A stretch of 64,000 bases of DNA from Ancylobacter moscoviensis (GCF_007559435.1 NZ_VMBP01000005.1:62001-126000), one strand, 5' to 3'. Shown: positions 17,634 to 27,080, numbered from the stretch's first letter. Numbers and translations: made by a program. The notes: generated by a model not told the origin, from the letters alone.

Positions 17634-18611
17634 TTACAGCCACCGCTTCCATTTGAAGAACCAGTAGGGCACCACCGCCGCCGCCAGCATGGCGGCGAGG
17701 GCGATGGGGTAGCCCCAGTGCTCGTTCAGCTCCGGCATGTACTGGAAGTTCATGCCGTAGACCGAGGCGATCAGCGTCGGCGGCATCAGCACCACCGACA
17801 GAACCGCGAAGATCTTGATGATGTTGTTCTGCTCGATGCCGACCATGCCGAGCGTGGCGTCGAGCAGGAAGGTGATCTTGTTGCCGATGTAGCTGACATG
17901 GTCGTTCAGCGAGCCGACGTCGCGCTGCATGCTCTTCAACAGGGCCTTCTGCTCCTTGTCGAAGCGCTGGGCCTCTCCCTCGGTGGCGAGGAAGGTGACG
18001 AGCCGGCCGATGGAGACGAGGCTCTCGCGGACCTTGGAGGCGAGGTCGCCCCGCCGGCCGAGCTGGCGCAGGATCACGCGGAAGCGCTGGCTGTCGCCGG
18101 TGCGTGTCGGCTCGCGCTCGAAGACCTGGCGGGAGACGGCGTCGATGTCGGCCGACAGTCGCTCGATGATGTCGGCGGCGCGGTCGATGATGGTGTCGAG
18201 CAGGGCGAACAGCAGCCGGTCGCCCTTCATCCCGCCGGGGCAGGCCCGGTCGAGCGTGGCGGCCAGCAGCCGGAAGGGCGTCGGCTCGTCATAGCGCACG
18301 GTGGCGAGCTTGCCGTCCGTGAGGATGAACGAGACCTCCGCCAGCGACGGGCGCTCGCCCTCGCTGTTGCAGACGATGGAGCCCGTCATGTAGCGGGCGC
18401 CGTTTTCGACCCTCAGCCGGCTCGACGGCTCGATCTCGACCATTTCCTCGCGGGTCGGCACGGAGATCCCCAGCGCCGCCTCGATGATGCGGTCCTCGCC
18501 CTCGCTCGGCCGCAGCAGGTCGATCCACACCGTATCGGGCGGGAGGGCCTGCCCGGGGCCGATGTGAACCGAGGTGAGCGTGCCGCCGCGCACGCAATAG
18601 GCAGTGATCAT
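17634..18611 (-). CDS. corA: CorA-type magnesium/cobalt transporter
   Basis: Pentameric divalent-cation channel of the inner membrane, 325 residues. A long cytoplasmic alpha/beta domain is followed by two C-terminal transmembrane helices; the selectivity-loop signature is in VYGMNFQYMPEL just after the first helix, and the chain ends with the basic WFFKWKRWL tail. Start ATG 18611. A CorA-like ZntB function is the main alternative but the GMN loop and length fit CorA. Confidence 0.94.
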   Translation of the reverse strand: MITAYCVRGGTLTSVHIGPGQALPPDTVWIDLLRPSEGEDRIIEAALGISVPTREEMVEIEPSSRLRVENGARYMTGSIVCNSEGERPSLAEVSFILTDGKLATVRYDEPTPFRLLAATLDRACPGGMKGDRLLFALLDTIIDRAADIIERLSADIDAVSRQVFEREPTRTGDSQRFRVILRQLGRRGDLASKVRESLVSIGRLVTFLATEGEAQRFDKEQKALLKSMQRDVGSLNDHVSYIGNKITFLLDATLGMVGIEQNNIIKIFAVLSVVLMPPTLIASVYGMNFQYMPELNEHWGYPIALAAMLAAAVVPYWFFKWKRWL

Positions 18612-18843
18612 GGCCTCTCCGACGCTTCATTCACGCGGCCGAGCATGCGCCGGAACACAGCCGACTTCCAGCCGGCCCTGCGCCATGGGCGAAGGTCCGG
18701 CCGTTGTGCGGTGCCCGGGTCGATCAGCCGGCGAAACCCGTCCCGTGCGCGGCGCAGCAGGCATCGCGCTGGTGGGAGCGTTGCGTCTTCCATCGGCTCT
18801 GGGAGATGAGGCGGTGATCGCGGCGGCCTTCCGGCCGGCGGCG

Positions 18844-19077
18844 TCAGGCCGCGAAATATTCTACGTCGCGAAGCGTGACGATTTTTGCTTCCGCATCTTC
18901 GGTCCGCGCCGCGCCCGAAACGGGGGCATCGGATACCGTCTTCTTGTCGCTGTGGTAGCGCGCCGCGGCGGCAACCGCGGAAATGCCGATCTCGCGCCAG
19001 TGCGCGGTTTGCTGGGAACGCTCCCAGCGTTCGCTCGGTCGGCCCTCAGGAGCCGGGCTCTCTTCTTCGGTAGACAT
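18844..19077 (-). CDS. Small conserved hypothetical protein
   Basis: 77 residues, soluble, no domain recognised. It is mostly charged with a central helix (HWREIGISAVAAAARY) and an acidic C-terminus. A strong ribosome-binding site, TGGAGGAAG, lies 5 bases upstream of ATG 19077 on the minus strand, the best evidence that it is translated. Standing alone between corA and an L,D-transpeptidase gene, it has no informative context. Confidence 0.65.
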   Translation of the reverse strand: MSTEEESPAPEGRPSERWERSQQTAHWREIGISAVAAAARYHSDKKTVSDAPVSGAARTEDAEAKIVTLRDVEYFAA

Positions 19078-19368
19078 GTCTTCCTCCAGTACGCGCCGCC
19101 TTACACCGGCGGATTGCCGATGAAATGAGCGCCGACTGCGTCAAAAATATGCAGAGTCGCGGTCGGAGATAAGGTCTCTTGCGGGCCGGAAAGCCGTCGC
19201 CGGGCTTTTTCGACCTCTTCCAAGGGAACTGAGGTTTTTGCGCAACATTTTGCCCCGACAAACACGTGGCACTCATGTGGCCTCTTCAAGGCGGCCCGGA
19301 CTTCGGTTAATCGACTTGCGAGCTAAGAACACGCGTTTGGCGTGCAGGGCGATTCGGAGCATTGGAAA

Positions 19369-19971
19369 ATGGTTTTGCGCGGGGCGGGCATTGTCCTCTT
19401 GGCGGTTCTTTTGGGTGCATGCAGCCAGGTGCAGCGCCAGGCGGCGCCGGAGGCGTCCCTGACGCCGCGGGACAAGAAGCTGCTGGCCAACACGCCCTAT
19501 AAAAAGGTGCTGCCGCCGGACATGTATCAGCGGTCCATCGTCGAGTATGCCGGCAAGGAGAAGCCGGGCACCATCGTCGTCGATACCGACAAGAAGTACC
19601 TCTACCTCGTCGAGAAGGACGGCAAGGCGATCCGTTACGGCGTGACCGTCGGTGAGGAAGGTCTGGCGTTCAAGGGCGAGGCCAAGGTCGGCCGCAAGGC
19701 CGAGTGGCCGCAGTGGGTTCCCACTCCCGAGATCAAGCAGCGCATCGCCGGCGTGCCGGACTTCGTCGGTCCCGGCCCGCACAACCCGATGGGTGCCCGC
19801 GCGCTCTACCTCTACCAGGGCAACAAGGACACGCTGTTCCGCATCCACGGCACCAACCAGCCCGAATATATCGGTCAGGCCATCTCCTCCGGCTGCATCC
19901 GCATGCTGAACGAGGATGTGATCGACCTTTACACCCGCGTGCCGCAGGGCACGGAAGTCGTCGTGCTCTGA
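19369..19971 (+). CDS. L,D-transpeptidase lipoprotein (YkuD domain)
   Basis: Peptidoglycan cross-linking or lipoprotein-attaching enzyme, 200 residues. A signal peptide with lipobox LLGAC predicts lipidation at Cys18, so it is likely membrane-anchored in the periplasm. The YkuD catalytic signature runs from His160 (RIHGTNQP) to Cys176 (SSGCIRML), with RALYLYQG upstream. ATG 19369 is chosen because GGAG lies 9 bases upstream and the lipobox is then at a normal distance. A rho-independent terminator follows. A second YkuD protein is encoded at 45388. Confidence 0.93.
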   Translation: MVLRGAGIVLLAVLLGACSQVQRQAAPEASLTPRDKKLLANTPYKKVLPPDMYQRSIVEYAGKEKPGTIVVDTDKKYLYLVEKDGKAIRYGVTVGEEGLAFKGEAKVGRKAEWPQWVPTPEIKQRIAGVPDFVGPGPHNPMGARALYLYQGNKDTLFRIHGTNQPEYIGQAISSGCIRMLNEDVIDLYTRVPQGTEVVVL

Positions 19972-19996
19972 CGAACGCCGCACCGGAAACCGAAAA

Positions 19997-20024
19997 GGGC
20001 GCTGCCGTCGGCAGCGCCCTTTTT
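19997..20024 (+). terminator. Rho-independent terminator of the L,D-transpeptidase gene
   Basis: GGGCGCTGCC, a 3-base loop, GGCAGCGCCC, then TTTTT: a perfect 10-bp stem with a T tract, 26 bases after the stop. Confidence 0.9.
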
Positions 20025-20116
20025 GTTTGCTTCGACAATATCTCGAATCTCGGCCGGTTGCCCGGGCAAGCTCCCCCCGGATAGCGCGCGTTTCGCGGCG
20101 GGGGCGGGCTGAAACG

Positions 20117-20143
20117 AAAATCCCCGGGGCGAACCCCGGGGAT
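20117..20143 (-). terminator. Rho-independent terminator of the aminotransferase gene (minus strand)
   Basis: Read on the minus strand, ATCCCCGGGG, loop TTCG, CCCCGGGGAT is a perfect 10-bp stem followed by TTTTCGTTTC. It faces the plus-strand terminator at 19997-20024. Confidence 0.8.
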
Positions 20144-20175
20144 GATGTCGTCTTCCCCCTGTTCGGGGGAGGCGT

Positions 20176-21558
20176 TCAGGCCGCCAGCAGCTTCTCGCGC
20201 ACCGCCCAGTCCAGCGTCTTGTCGAGGGCGCGGGTGAGACGGTCGAACAATTCGTCGATCTCCGCCGGCGAGATGACCAGCGGCGGGCAGATGGTGATGG
20301 CGTCGCCGAAGACGTTGCGCAGGATCAGCCCTTCCTCCTGGCAGAAGGCGACGCACTTGGCGGCGAGGCCCAGCTTGGGGTCGAACTGCTGCTTGGTCTT
20401 CTTGTCGGCCACCAACTCGACGGCGCCGACGAGGCCCGCCCCGCGCGCCTCGCCGACCAGCGGGTGGTCCTCCAGCGCGGCGCGGCGGGCGTCGAACTGC
20501 GGGATCTTCGCCCGCACCCGCTCGAAGATGCTCTCGCGCTCGTAGATCTCCAGCGTCTTCACCGCCACGGCGGCCGCCACCGGATGGCCGGAATAGGTGT
20601 AGCCATGGCCGAAGCTGCCGAGCTTGCTGCTCTCCTGCAGCATGGCCTGGTACATGTCCTCCGGGATCATCACGCCGCCGATCGGCTGATAGGCGGAGGA
20701 CAGCGCCTTGGCGATGGAGATGGAGTTCGGCTTCATTTCCAGCGCCTGGCAGCCGAAGGCCGTGCCGAGGCGGCCGAAGCCGGTGATCACCTCGTCGCCG
20801 ATGAAGAAGACGTCGTACTTCTTCAGCACCGCCTCGATCTTCGGATAGTAGCTCTTCGGCGGCACGATCACGCCGCCCGCGCCGAGCACCGGCTCGGCGA
20901 TGAAGGCGGCCACCGTCTCCGGCCCCTCGGCGATGATGAGGGCTTCGAGGTCGGCGGCGAGGCGGGTGGCGAAATCCTCCTCGGTCTCGCCGGCCTCCGC
21001 GAGGCGGTAATAATGCGGGCAGGTGGTGTGCCGCACGCCGGCGATCGGCAGGTCGAAATCGTTGTGGTTGCCGGCGAGGCCCGTGAGCGAGGCCGAGGCG
21101 ATGGTCACGCCGTGATAGGCGCGCATGCGGGAGATGATCTTCTTCTTCTTCGGCCGCCCGAGCGCGTTGTTCATGTACCAGACGAGCTTCATCTGGGTGT
21201 CGTTGGCTTCCGAACCGGACGAGGTGAAGAACACCTTGGAGATCGGCACCGGGGCCATCTCCTTCAGCTTCTCGGCGAGTTCGATCGCCGGGTCGTGGCT
21301 CTTGCCGCCGAAGATGTGGGTGAAGGGCAGCTTGCGCATCTGCGCCGCCGCGGCCTCGACCAGTTCCTCGTTGCCGTAGCCCAGCGCCGTGCACCACAAG
21401 CCGGCCATGCCCTCCAGATAGGGCTTGCCGTCGACATCGTGCACCCACACGCCCTTGCCGCGCTCGAGGATGAGCGGTCCCGTTTCGCGCACCGCGACGA
21501 GATTGGTGTAGGGGTGGACCAGGGTCTCGACATCGCGAGCCTGAAGATTGGTGAGCAT
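20176..21558 (-). CDS. Class III (omega) aminotransferase
   Basis: PLP-dependent fold-type I aminotransferase, 460 residues. Seen: FFTSSGSEANDTQMKL (PLP phosphate site), MRAYHGVTIASASLTG with the aromatic cofactor-stacking residue, FIGDEVITGFGRLG with the cofactor Asp, and the Schiff-base Lys in SIAKALSSAYQPIGG. ATG 21558, with GGAG 9 bases upstream, is used; the frame is open further but overlaps the neighbouring gene's region. It resembles beta-alanine or putrescine:pyruvate aminotransferases; the amine donor cannot be fixed from sequence. Confidence 0.93.
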   Translation of the reverse strand: MLTNLQARDVETLVHPYTNLVAVRETGPLILERGKGVWVHDVDGKPYLEGMAGLWCTALGYGNEELVEAAAAQMRKLPFTHIFGGKSHDPAIELAEKLKEMAPVPISKVFFTSSGSEANDTQMKLVWYMNNALGRPKKKKIISRMRAYHGVTIASASLTGLAGNHNDFDLPIAGVRHTTCPHYYRLAEAGETEEDFATRLAADLEALIIAEGPETVAAFIAEPVLGAGGVIVPPKSYYPKIEAVLKKYDVFFIGDEVITGFGRLGTAFGCQALEMKPNSISIAKALSSAYQPIGGVMIPEDMYQAMLQESSKLGSFGHGYTYSGHPVAAAVAVKTLEIYERESIFERVRAKIPQFDARRAALEDHPLVGEARGAGLVGAVELVADKKTKQQFDPKLGLAAKCVAFCQEEGLILRNVFGDAITICPPLVISPAEIDELFDRLTRALDKTLDWAVREKLLAA

Positions 21559-21649
21559 GGCAGAACTCCGCCGGCCGATGGTGGAACCGGCGCTCACCCT
21601 AGATCGGCGCGCGGCGCGCCGGAAGCGCGCCCTTGGTCTGAGCGGTGCG

Positions 21650-23017
21650 CTATTGACTTGTTTCTTCGTCGTCCGGCGCATCTTCCGCCGGCTGCGCGGC
21701 GGGCTTCGCATCCGGTTTGGATGACGGCTTGGGTGCCGGCCTCGCCGCTGCGCCGCCCGCCCGGATCTCGGCGGTGGCCCAGCGGCAGAGCACGAGGTTG
21801 TTTCGGCGCTCGGCCCGGTCCACGTGCAGGTGAAGCTCGTGATAGCCGTCCGAGCCGGGGCCGAGGATGGTGGTGAAGTCGGCGCAGGCGCTCGCCTTCA
21901 GCCGTTCCTGGAAGGCGAGCGGCATCGCCCGCTCCGCGCTGCCCTTGGCGGGCGTGCCGATGACGAAGCGGCGCCCGTCGGCCAGCACATAGCCGCGCGT
22001 GTCGATGGCGTTGCCCCGTCCGTGCTCGCTGATCTTGGCGCCGGGGACGCGGTTGCGCGGCCGGCATTGCTGGGAGGCGGCGACCAGCACGGTGCCGAGC
22101 GGCGCGCCGAGCGTGGCGATCGCCGGGTCGACGCCCTCGCGCAGCCAGCGGGCGACGGCGGCGGCCATCGCGCAGCGCAGCACCGCCGGCGGCTCCAGCG
22201 TCACCATGCGCCCGTCCTTCATCCGCACGGCGGAAAGGCTCACCCCGCGGTCGACCGTGCAGGCGGCGTTGTTCGCGGCGACCGACACCGGCGTGAACAC
22301 ACCGAGATTCTCGTTGGAAAGCTCCGGGCAGATGGTCGGCGCCGGCTGGGCGCCTTGGGAACCGTCATCGTCCGCCGGGGGCTCCGGCGCGGCGCCGGTG
22401 GTGACGGCCGGTTCCGGCGGCGGCAGCGCCGCCAGCTGGCGGTTCGGCCCCGGCGGGGGCAGTGGTACGGGAGCCGTCGCCCGCTCCTTTGCGGGAGCTT
22501 CCGCCGGTTCTTCCGTCGTTCCCGTCGGCGCGACCTCGGGAGCCGGCTTGGCCGCCCTGCCGGCTGGCGGCGGCGCGGGACGCGGGGAGGGCGGGGGAGC
22601 GGGAGCCGCCTCCGGCATCTCCGGCGCGGCGTCGTTCCCGGCCGGCGTCTCGTCCGGTTCGAGGGCGGCCTGCTGGTCGGCCTCGAACGGGCGCCGGGGC
22701 GGCAGGGGAGCGGAGGCCGGCATGGAGGCGGGCGCGGCGCGGGCGGTCTTCGGCTTGGTCCGGGGCGCGGAGGAGCGGGCCGGGCGCTCCGGCGGCGGCT
22801 CCTGCGCCACGCCGATCCATTCGCCGAGCTGGCGGTTGATGGCGTTGCCCGCCTGGTCGATGCTCTGCTTCAGCTCTCGCGTCGACTGTGCCGCGAGCGG
22901 GCCACCGGTGAGGAGCAGCGCGAGGATGGCGGCCGGCAGCGCACCTCCCTTCACGGCCAATCCGTTTCGGCGACGGTGCCGGGATGTGCGCCACGATGGG
23001 AGGCGACGGAATTCCAT
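21650..23017 (-). CDS. Extensin-like domain secreted protein
   Basis: 455-residue exported protein with a signal peptide (about 20-45), a long disordered Pro/Ala/Glu-rich linker (about 75-220), and a C-terminal extensin-like catalytic-type domain (about 235-410): CTVDRGVSLSAVRMKDGRMV, HGRGNAIDTRGYVLADGRRF and HELHLHVD, whose His/Asp residues resemble zinc-peptidase (peptidase_M15/DacA-type) sites. A basic/acidic C-terminal tail follows. Start ATG 23017 is chosen because the frame upstream has no signal-peptide logic. The family is widespread in Hyphomicrobiales and probably acts on the cell wall; the activity is inferred. Confidence 0.85.
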   Translation of the reverse strand: MEFRRLPSWRTSRHRRRNGLAVKGGALPAAILALLLTGGPLAAQSTRELKQSIDQAGNAINRQLGEWIGVAQEPPPERPARSSAPRTKPKTARAAPASMPASAPLPPRRPFEADQQAALEPDETPAGNDAAPEMPEAAPAPPPSPRPAPPPAGRAAKPAPEVAPTGTTEEPAEAPAKERATAPVPLPPPGPNRQLAALPPPEPAVTTGAAPEPPADDDGSQGAQPAPTICPELSNENLGVFTPVSVAANNAACTVDRGVSLSAVRMKDGRMVTLEPPAVLRCAMAAAVARWLREGVDPAIATLGAPLGTVLVAASQQCRPRNRVPGAKISEHGRGNAIDTRGYVLADGRRFVIGTPAKGSAERAMPLAFQERLKASACADFTTILGPGSDGYHELHLHVDRAERRNNLVLCRWATAEIRAGGAAARPAPKPSSKPDAKPAAQPAEDAPDDEETSQ

Positions 23018-23063
23018 GCTATCAGGCCCCCTCGTGCCCCTATCAACCGTTTCGCGACCGACA

Positions 23064-23795
23064 GTGAACGCACCCCACGCCATTCTCTTCGACAAGGACG
23101 GAACCCTGGTCGACTTCGACCGTACCTGGGGACCGGCCGCCGGCGCCGTCATGCGCCACTTCGCGGGCGACGACGACGCGGTGCTGGAGCGTCTCCACCT
23201 CGTCAGTCACTATTTGCCCGATCAAGGCCGTTTTCTCCAGACCTCGCCGCTGATCGCCGGTTCCTCGCGCCAGTACGGGCCGCTCTGGGCCGAGGTTCTC
23301 GCCCGTCCGGCCGACGCCGCCTTCTTCGAGGAGATGGACGAACTTTTCCGCGAGGAAGGCACGCGCTGCCTCACGCCCATCGGCCGTCCCGCCGAGACGC
23401 TGGGGCGGCTGCATGCCCAAGGTCTGCTGCTCGGCATCGCCACCAACGACGCCGAACCCAGCGCCCGGCTGCAGGCGGCCCGGCTCGGCCTCGATCCCTA
23501 TCTCAGCGCCATTTACGGCCATGATTCGGGCTATGGCTCGAAGCCGGCGCCCGGCATGATCCAGGCGTTCAGCCTGCTGACGGGCCTGCCGACGCAGGCC
23601 ATCGCGCTGGTCGGCGACACCCGCCACGACCTCGACACCGCCCGCGCCGCCGGCGCGATGGCGATCCTCGTCCGCTGCGGGCCGACGCCGGTCGACCCGT
23701 TCGCGCACGAGGCCGATCTCGTGGTCGATTCGGTGGAAGATCTCGCCGATCTCTTCGCCGGCACCCGCGCGCCGGTCGCCGGAGAGCTGGCGTGA
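23064..23795 (+). CDS. HAD-family hydrolase, phosphoglycolate phosphatase-like
   Basis: Haloacid-dehalogenase phosphatase of 243 residues. Motif I FDKDGTLVDF holds the nucleophile Asp, motif II is IATNDAE, motif III the Lys in YGSKPAP, motif IV GDTRHDLDTARAAG. GTG 23064 gives the canonical N-terminus VNAPHAILFDKDG; ATG 23016 is in frame but would overlap the divergent start of the extensin-like gene. Glycolate-phosphate or another small phosphate ester may be the substrate. Confidence 0.88.
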   Translation: MNAPHAILFDKDGTLVDFDRTWGPAAGAVMRHFAGDDDAVLERLHLVSHYLPDQGRFLQTSPLIAGSSRQYGPLWAEVLARPADAAFFEEMDELFREEGTRCLTPIGRPAETLGRLHAQGLLLGIATNDAEPSARLQAARLGLDPYLSAIYGHDSGYGSKPAPGMIQAFSLLTGLPTQAIALVGDTRHDLDTARAAGAMAILVRCGPTPVDPFAHEADLVVDSVEDLADLFAGTRAPVAGELA

Positions 23796-23820
23796 AGGGC
23801 AGGGGCGGGAGGACGCGGCA

Positions 23821-24606
23821 ATGATCCGCCGTCGGCTCTATGTCGAGGAGCGCATGTCGCGGCTCGCCGTCTGGAGCCTGCGCGCCGCCATCTTCGCCTT
23901 CCCCGTCACCTTCATCGGCGTGATGTTCTACGCCACCGAGACGCTCGATTTCCGCAGCGCGCTCTACACGGTGCTGGCGGGCGTCGGGGTGGCGGTGCTC
24001 GCCCTGCTGCTCGCCCTGGCGGGCTTCGTCGTCATCTGGAACGAGGGGCTGAAGGGTCTCGGGCGCGTCATCGGCGCCGCGGCGCTGGCACTCATGCTGA
24101 TCACGCCTACCGCGACTATCGCGGCACTCAGCGTCGGCCTGCCCAGCCTTGCCGACGTGACCACCGACCCGGACGATCCGCCCGAATTCGTCACGCTCGG
24201 CACGGTGCGTTCGCGTGCCGCCAACAGCCTCGCTTATCCCGGCGAGAAGCTGGCCGAGCGGCAGCTCGACCTCTACCCCGGCATCAAGCCGATCTCCTTC
24301 GATACCCCGCCGGAGGAAATCTACCGGGCGGTGCTGTCTCTGGTGACGCGGCAGAAATGGCTCGTCGTCGACGCGGTGGCCCCGCGCGGCAACCGCGACG
24401 GGCGGATCGAGGCGGTGGTGCGCAGCCTGCCCTTCGGCCTGCGCGACGATGTGGTGATCCGCGTGCGCCGCACGCCCGACGGCTCGCGGGTGGACATGCG
24501 CTCGGTGGCCCGCAGCGGCGACCGCGACTTCGGCTCCAACGCCCGGCGCATCGACCAGCTCTTCACCGATCTCGCCGACCAGCAGGGCCGCCCCCGCCGC
24601 CAGTGA
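23821..24606 (+). CDS. DUF1499-domain membrane protein
   Basis: 261 residues: three hydrophobic segments (about 15-38, 45-73, 80-105) and a periplasmic or cytoplasmic C-terminal DUF1499 domain (ISFDTPPEEIYRAVLSLVTR, WLVVDAV, IEAVVRSLPFGLRDDVVIRV, SVARSGDRDFGSNARRI). DUF1499 is a conserved but uncharacterised domain. The gene begins 25 bases after the HAD gene, in the same transcript. Function not known. Confidence 0.88.
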   Translation: MIRRRLYVEERMSRLAVWSLRAAIFAFPVTFIGVMFYATETLDFRSALYTVLAGVGVAVLALLLALAGFVVIWNEGLKGLGRVIGAAALALMLITPTATIAALSVGLPSLADVTTDPDDPPEFVTLGTVRSRAANSLAYPGEKLAERQLDLYPGIKPISFDTPPEEIYRAVLSLVTRQKWLVVDAVAPRGNRDGRIEAVVRSLPFGLRDDVVIRVRRTPDGSRVDMRSVARSGDRDFGSNARRIDQLFTDLADQQGRPRRQ

Positions 24607-24609
24607 GGG

Positions 24610-25521
24610 TCACGGCAGGCGGTAGATGCCGGCAAGCAGGGCGGGGCCTTCGGTAAGCACGTCGCCGCGCTCGACCAGATCCTCCATATGCGCCAGCGTC
24701 GAGAGGCCGGCGGCGCCGTAAAGGCGCGGGTCGATGCCGATATAGATCGCCCGCACGATCTCTGGGATCGCCATCGGCCCGCGCTCCAGCGCCCGCAGGA
24801 TCGCCGTCTCGCGGGCGTGGCGATGGCGCAGGTAGCGCTCGACGAAGGCGGGTCCCTGCCGCACCGGTCCGCCATGGCCGGGCAGATAGAGCGTCTCCGG
24901 CCGCTCGCCGAGCCGGCGCAGCGATTCCATATAGGCGTTCATCGAGCCGTCCGGCGGCGCGACGATGGAGGTCGACCAGCCCATGACATGGTCGCCGACG
25001 AAGATCAGCCCTTCCTTTTCGAGCACGAACGCCATGTGGTTGGCGGTATGACCGGGCGTCGCCAACGCGGTCAACTCCCAGCCGGCGCCCGCCACCCGTG
25101 CCCCGTCGGCGAGCGCCACGTCCGGCAGGAAGGAGCGGTCGTCGGCGGCGTCGAGCGTGTTGGTCTCCTCCGCGTGCAGCGCCCGCGCGGCGCGATGCGG
25201 ACCTTCGGCATAGGCCGGCGCGCCCGTCGCCTCCTTCAGCGCCGCCAGCGCGCCGCTGTGGTCGCGATGGGTGTGGGTGAGGAAGATGTGCGTCACCCGC
25301 TCGCCCTGCACCGCCTCGAGCAGCGCGGCGAGATGGGAGGGATCGTCGGGACCCGGATCGATGATCGCCACCTCGCCTTCGCCGACGATATAGCTGCAGG
25401 TGCCGGTGAAGGTGAACGGGCCGGAATTGGGCGCCAGCACGCGCCGCACGCCGGGCGCGACCTCGTCGGCGACGCCCGGCACGGCGTCGAAGCGCCGTTC
25501 GAAGGGAATGTCCTCTGCCAT
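24610..25521 (-). CDS. Metallo-beta-lactamase-fold hydrolase (LACTB2-like)
   Basis: 303-residue MBL-fold enzyme. The zinc signature is THTHRDH (His83, His85, Asp87, His88), with further ligands in TPGHTANHMAF and PGHGGPV. A C-terminal winged-helix-like extension (about 240-300, ARETAILRALERGPMAIPEI) is typical of the LACTB2/RNase-like branch. Start ATG 25521. Its stop lies 3 bases from the convergent DUF1499 stop. Substrate unknown. Confidence 0.9.
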   Translation of the reverse strand: MAEDIPFERRFDAVPGVADEVAPGVRRVLAPNSGPFTFTGTCSYIVGEGEVAIIDPGPDDPSHLAALLEAVQGERVTHIFLTHTHRDHSGALAALKEATGAPAYAEGPHRAARALHAEETNTLDAADDRSFLPDVALADGARVAGAGWELTALATPGHTANHMAFVLEKEGLIFVGDHVMGWSTSIVAPPDGSMNAYMESLRRLGERPETLYLPGHGGPVRQGPAFVERYLRHRHARETAILRALERGPMAIPEIVRAIYIGIDPRLYGAAGLSTLAHMEDLVERGDVLTEGPALLAGIYRLP

Positions 25522-25697
25522 GCGCGTCTCCTTCCGGCTTCCGAATACCGTTCTGCAAATCTATGCCATGCGGCCGGCGTATGCCTCGCCGCGACAGTAT
25601 GCCTCCCGTGCGCCCGGATCGGGCACGACCCGTTTGCGCGCCGGGCGCAGCATCGTTATTCAGCTGTGGCGCGGCCTGCCTATCGCAAGGGTGACGG

Positions 25698-26312
25698 ATG
25701 GACAAACTGCTCGACGGCTATCGCCGCTTTCGCGCTACCTCATGGCCGGAGCGCAAGGCGCTCTTCGAACGCCTCGCTGCGCGCGGGCAGCGCCCGCAGA
25801 CGTTGATCATCGCCTGCTCCGACAGCCGCGTCGACCCCTCCATGATCTTCGATGCCGGCCCGGGCGAGCTCTTCGTCGTGCGCAACGTCGCCAATCTCGT
25901 GCCGCCCTACACGGCACCGGATCACGCCCATCACGGCACCAGCGCCGCCATCGAGTTTGCGGTGCGGGTGCTGGAGGTGAGCGAGATCGTGGTGCTGGGC
26001 CACGCCCTGTGCGGGGGCGCGGGCGCGCTCATCGACGGCGCGCCGCCGCAGGCGCAGGACTTCCTGCCGGACTGGATCAAGATTGCCGGCCCGGCGCGCG
26101 ACATCGCGCTCAATCTCAGCTCGGACCCGGTCGAGCGGCGCACCATTCTCGAGCATCAATGCGTGAAGCTCTCGTTGCGCAATCTCGAGACCTTTCCGTG
26201 GGTCCGCGAGCGGCTGGACGAGGGGCGTCTCGTGCTCCACGGCGCCTATTTCGCCGTGGCCACCGGCGTGCTGGAGCACCTCGGCCCCGACGGCACCTTC
26301 GCGCCGGCGTGA
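25698..26312 (+). CDS. Beta-class carbonic anhydrase
   Basis: Zinc enzyme that interconverts CO2 and bicarbonate, 204 residues. Zinc ligands Cys40 (IIACSDSRVDP), His102 and Cys105 (VVLGHALCGGAGAL), with the Asp42-Arg44 dyad. Start ATG 25698. It stands alone, divergent from the MBL gene, immediately before the atypical glycan-modifying block. Confidence 0.95.
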   Translation: MDKLLDGYRRFRATSWPERKALFERLAARGQRPQTLIIACSDSRVDPSMIFDAGPGELFVVRNVANLVPPYTAPDHAHHGTSAAIEFAVRVLEVSEIVVLGHALCGGAGALIDGAPPQAQDFLPDWIKIAGPARDIALNLSSDPVERRTILEHQCVKLSLRNLETFPWVRERLDEGRLVLHGAYFAVATGVLEHLGPDGTFAPA

Positions 26313-26350
26313 GCGGGGCGTTCTTCCGTTGCCATTTCTTGGAAAGGACG

Positions 26351-26376
26351 TTCCGAGCGGTCAAGCCGCTCCGGAA
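26351..26376 (-). terminator. Hairpin at the 3' end of the sulfotransferase block
   Basis: TTCCGAGCGG, loop TCAAG, CCGCTCCGGAA forms a 10-bp stem with one bulged C, overlapping the stop of the sulfotransferase gene. No strong T tract follows on the minus strand, so it may be a weak terminator or a stability element. Confidence 0.35.
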
Positions 26377-27080
26377 TGGAAGCGCGCGACCGCGTAATTA
26401 TAGATCAGGTAGTCCTGCGCGTGGAATTCCTCCACGGCCCGTCGAAGCCCCGGATCGATCGTCCGCTCGTCCTTGCCGGCCTTCCGGTTGTCGTGACGGG
26501 TTTGCATGGCCGACCGAAGGCCGATGACGTCGAAGCAGTTCCTGATCGATTCATCTATATTTTCGGATATGCCGATATAAGCAAATCGGCCTATCGAGAT
26601 CTGCGAGAAGTGCTGGGAGTAGAAATTCTGCATTTCAGGGCTGAGCGCGAACTGCTCGAGGCTCCAGTCCTGTTCGTGCATTTTCCGCCAGAGATAATGG
26701 CCGGTGTCCTGGATCTGGGTTTTCCAGAAGTCGTAATGCGAAACCAGGCGGCTGAAGGGATCCCGTAAGATGGTGACCAGCGCCGGCTGGCCGGCCGCCG
26801 GTGCGGTGCCGTCTCCGAGATACTTTACCGGGAAATAATGACCGTAGATGATTTTCCCGTCCGGTACGGTTTCCGGGCGCAGGAGGTTCCCCAGGATCGG
26901 TGTGCATCTCTTATCCTGCTCCATCCGGAAATAGCTATCGTAGTCGAGCACGAGCCGCTCGGCGGCAATTTCCTCGATCATCGCGCGGACGCTGGTTCCG
27001 GCGCATTTCGGGACATGGACGAAGAGGCACCCCGGCGCCGGGGCGGGCTGGCGGAAAAGCGTGTTCATGAAGCCGCGCAT
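26361..27080 (-). CDS. Sulfotransferase family 2 (carbohydrate sulfotransferase-like)
   Basis: PAPS-dependent transferase, 239 residues, that would add sulfate to a carbohydrate hydroxyl. The 5'-phosphosulfate loop is FVHVPKCAGTSVRAM (20-34) and the 3'-phosphate motif is ILRDPFSRLVSHYDF (about 100-115); both match the PF03567-type family. ATG 27080 is used; a TTG two codons upstream and an ATG at 27068 are possible. It is the last of four minus-strand genes, after an 89-base gap holding a hairpin. Codon use is far less GC-rich than in neighbours: the 120 bases 26521-26640 have 55 G+C. Confidence 0.82.
   Translation of the reverse strand: MRGFMNTLFRQPAPAPGCLFVHVPKCAGTSVRAMIEEIAAERLVLDYDSYFRMEQDKRCTPILGNLLRPETVPDGKIIYGHYFPVKYLGDGTAPAAGQPALVTILRDPFSRLVSHYDFWKTQIQDTGHYLWRKMHEQDWSLEQFALSPEMQNFYSQHFSQISIGRFAYIGISENIDESIRNCFDVIGLRSAMQTRHDNRKAGKDERTIDPGLRRAVEEFHAQDYLIYNYAVARFHSGAA

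Noticed and set aside
18608..18793. Possible 61-codon gene upstream of corA
   Set aside because: It overlaps the corA start, is Arg-rich and has no ribosome-binding site or recognised family.
26313..26360. Search for an attachment repeat matching the tRNA-Pro 3' end
   Set aside because: No copy of the tRNA-Pro end was found at this far edge of the atypical block.
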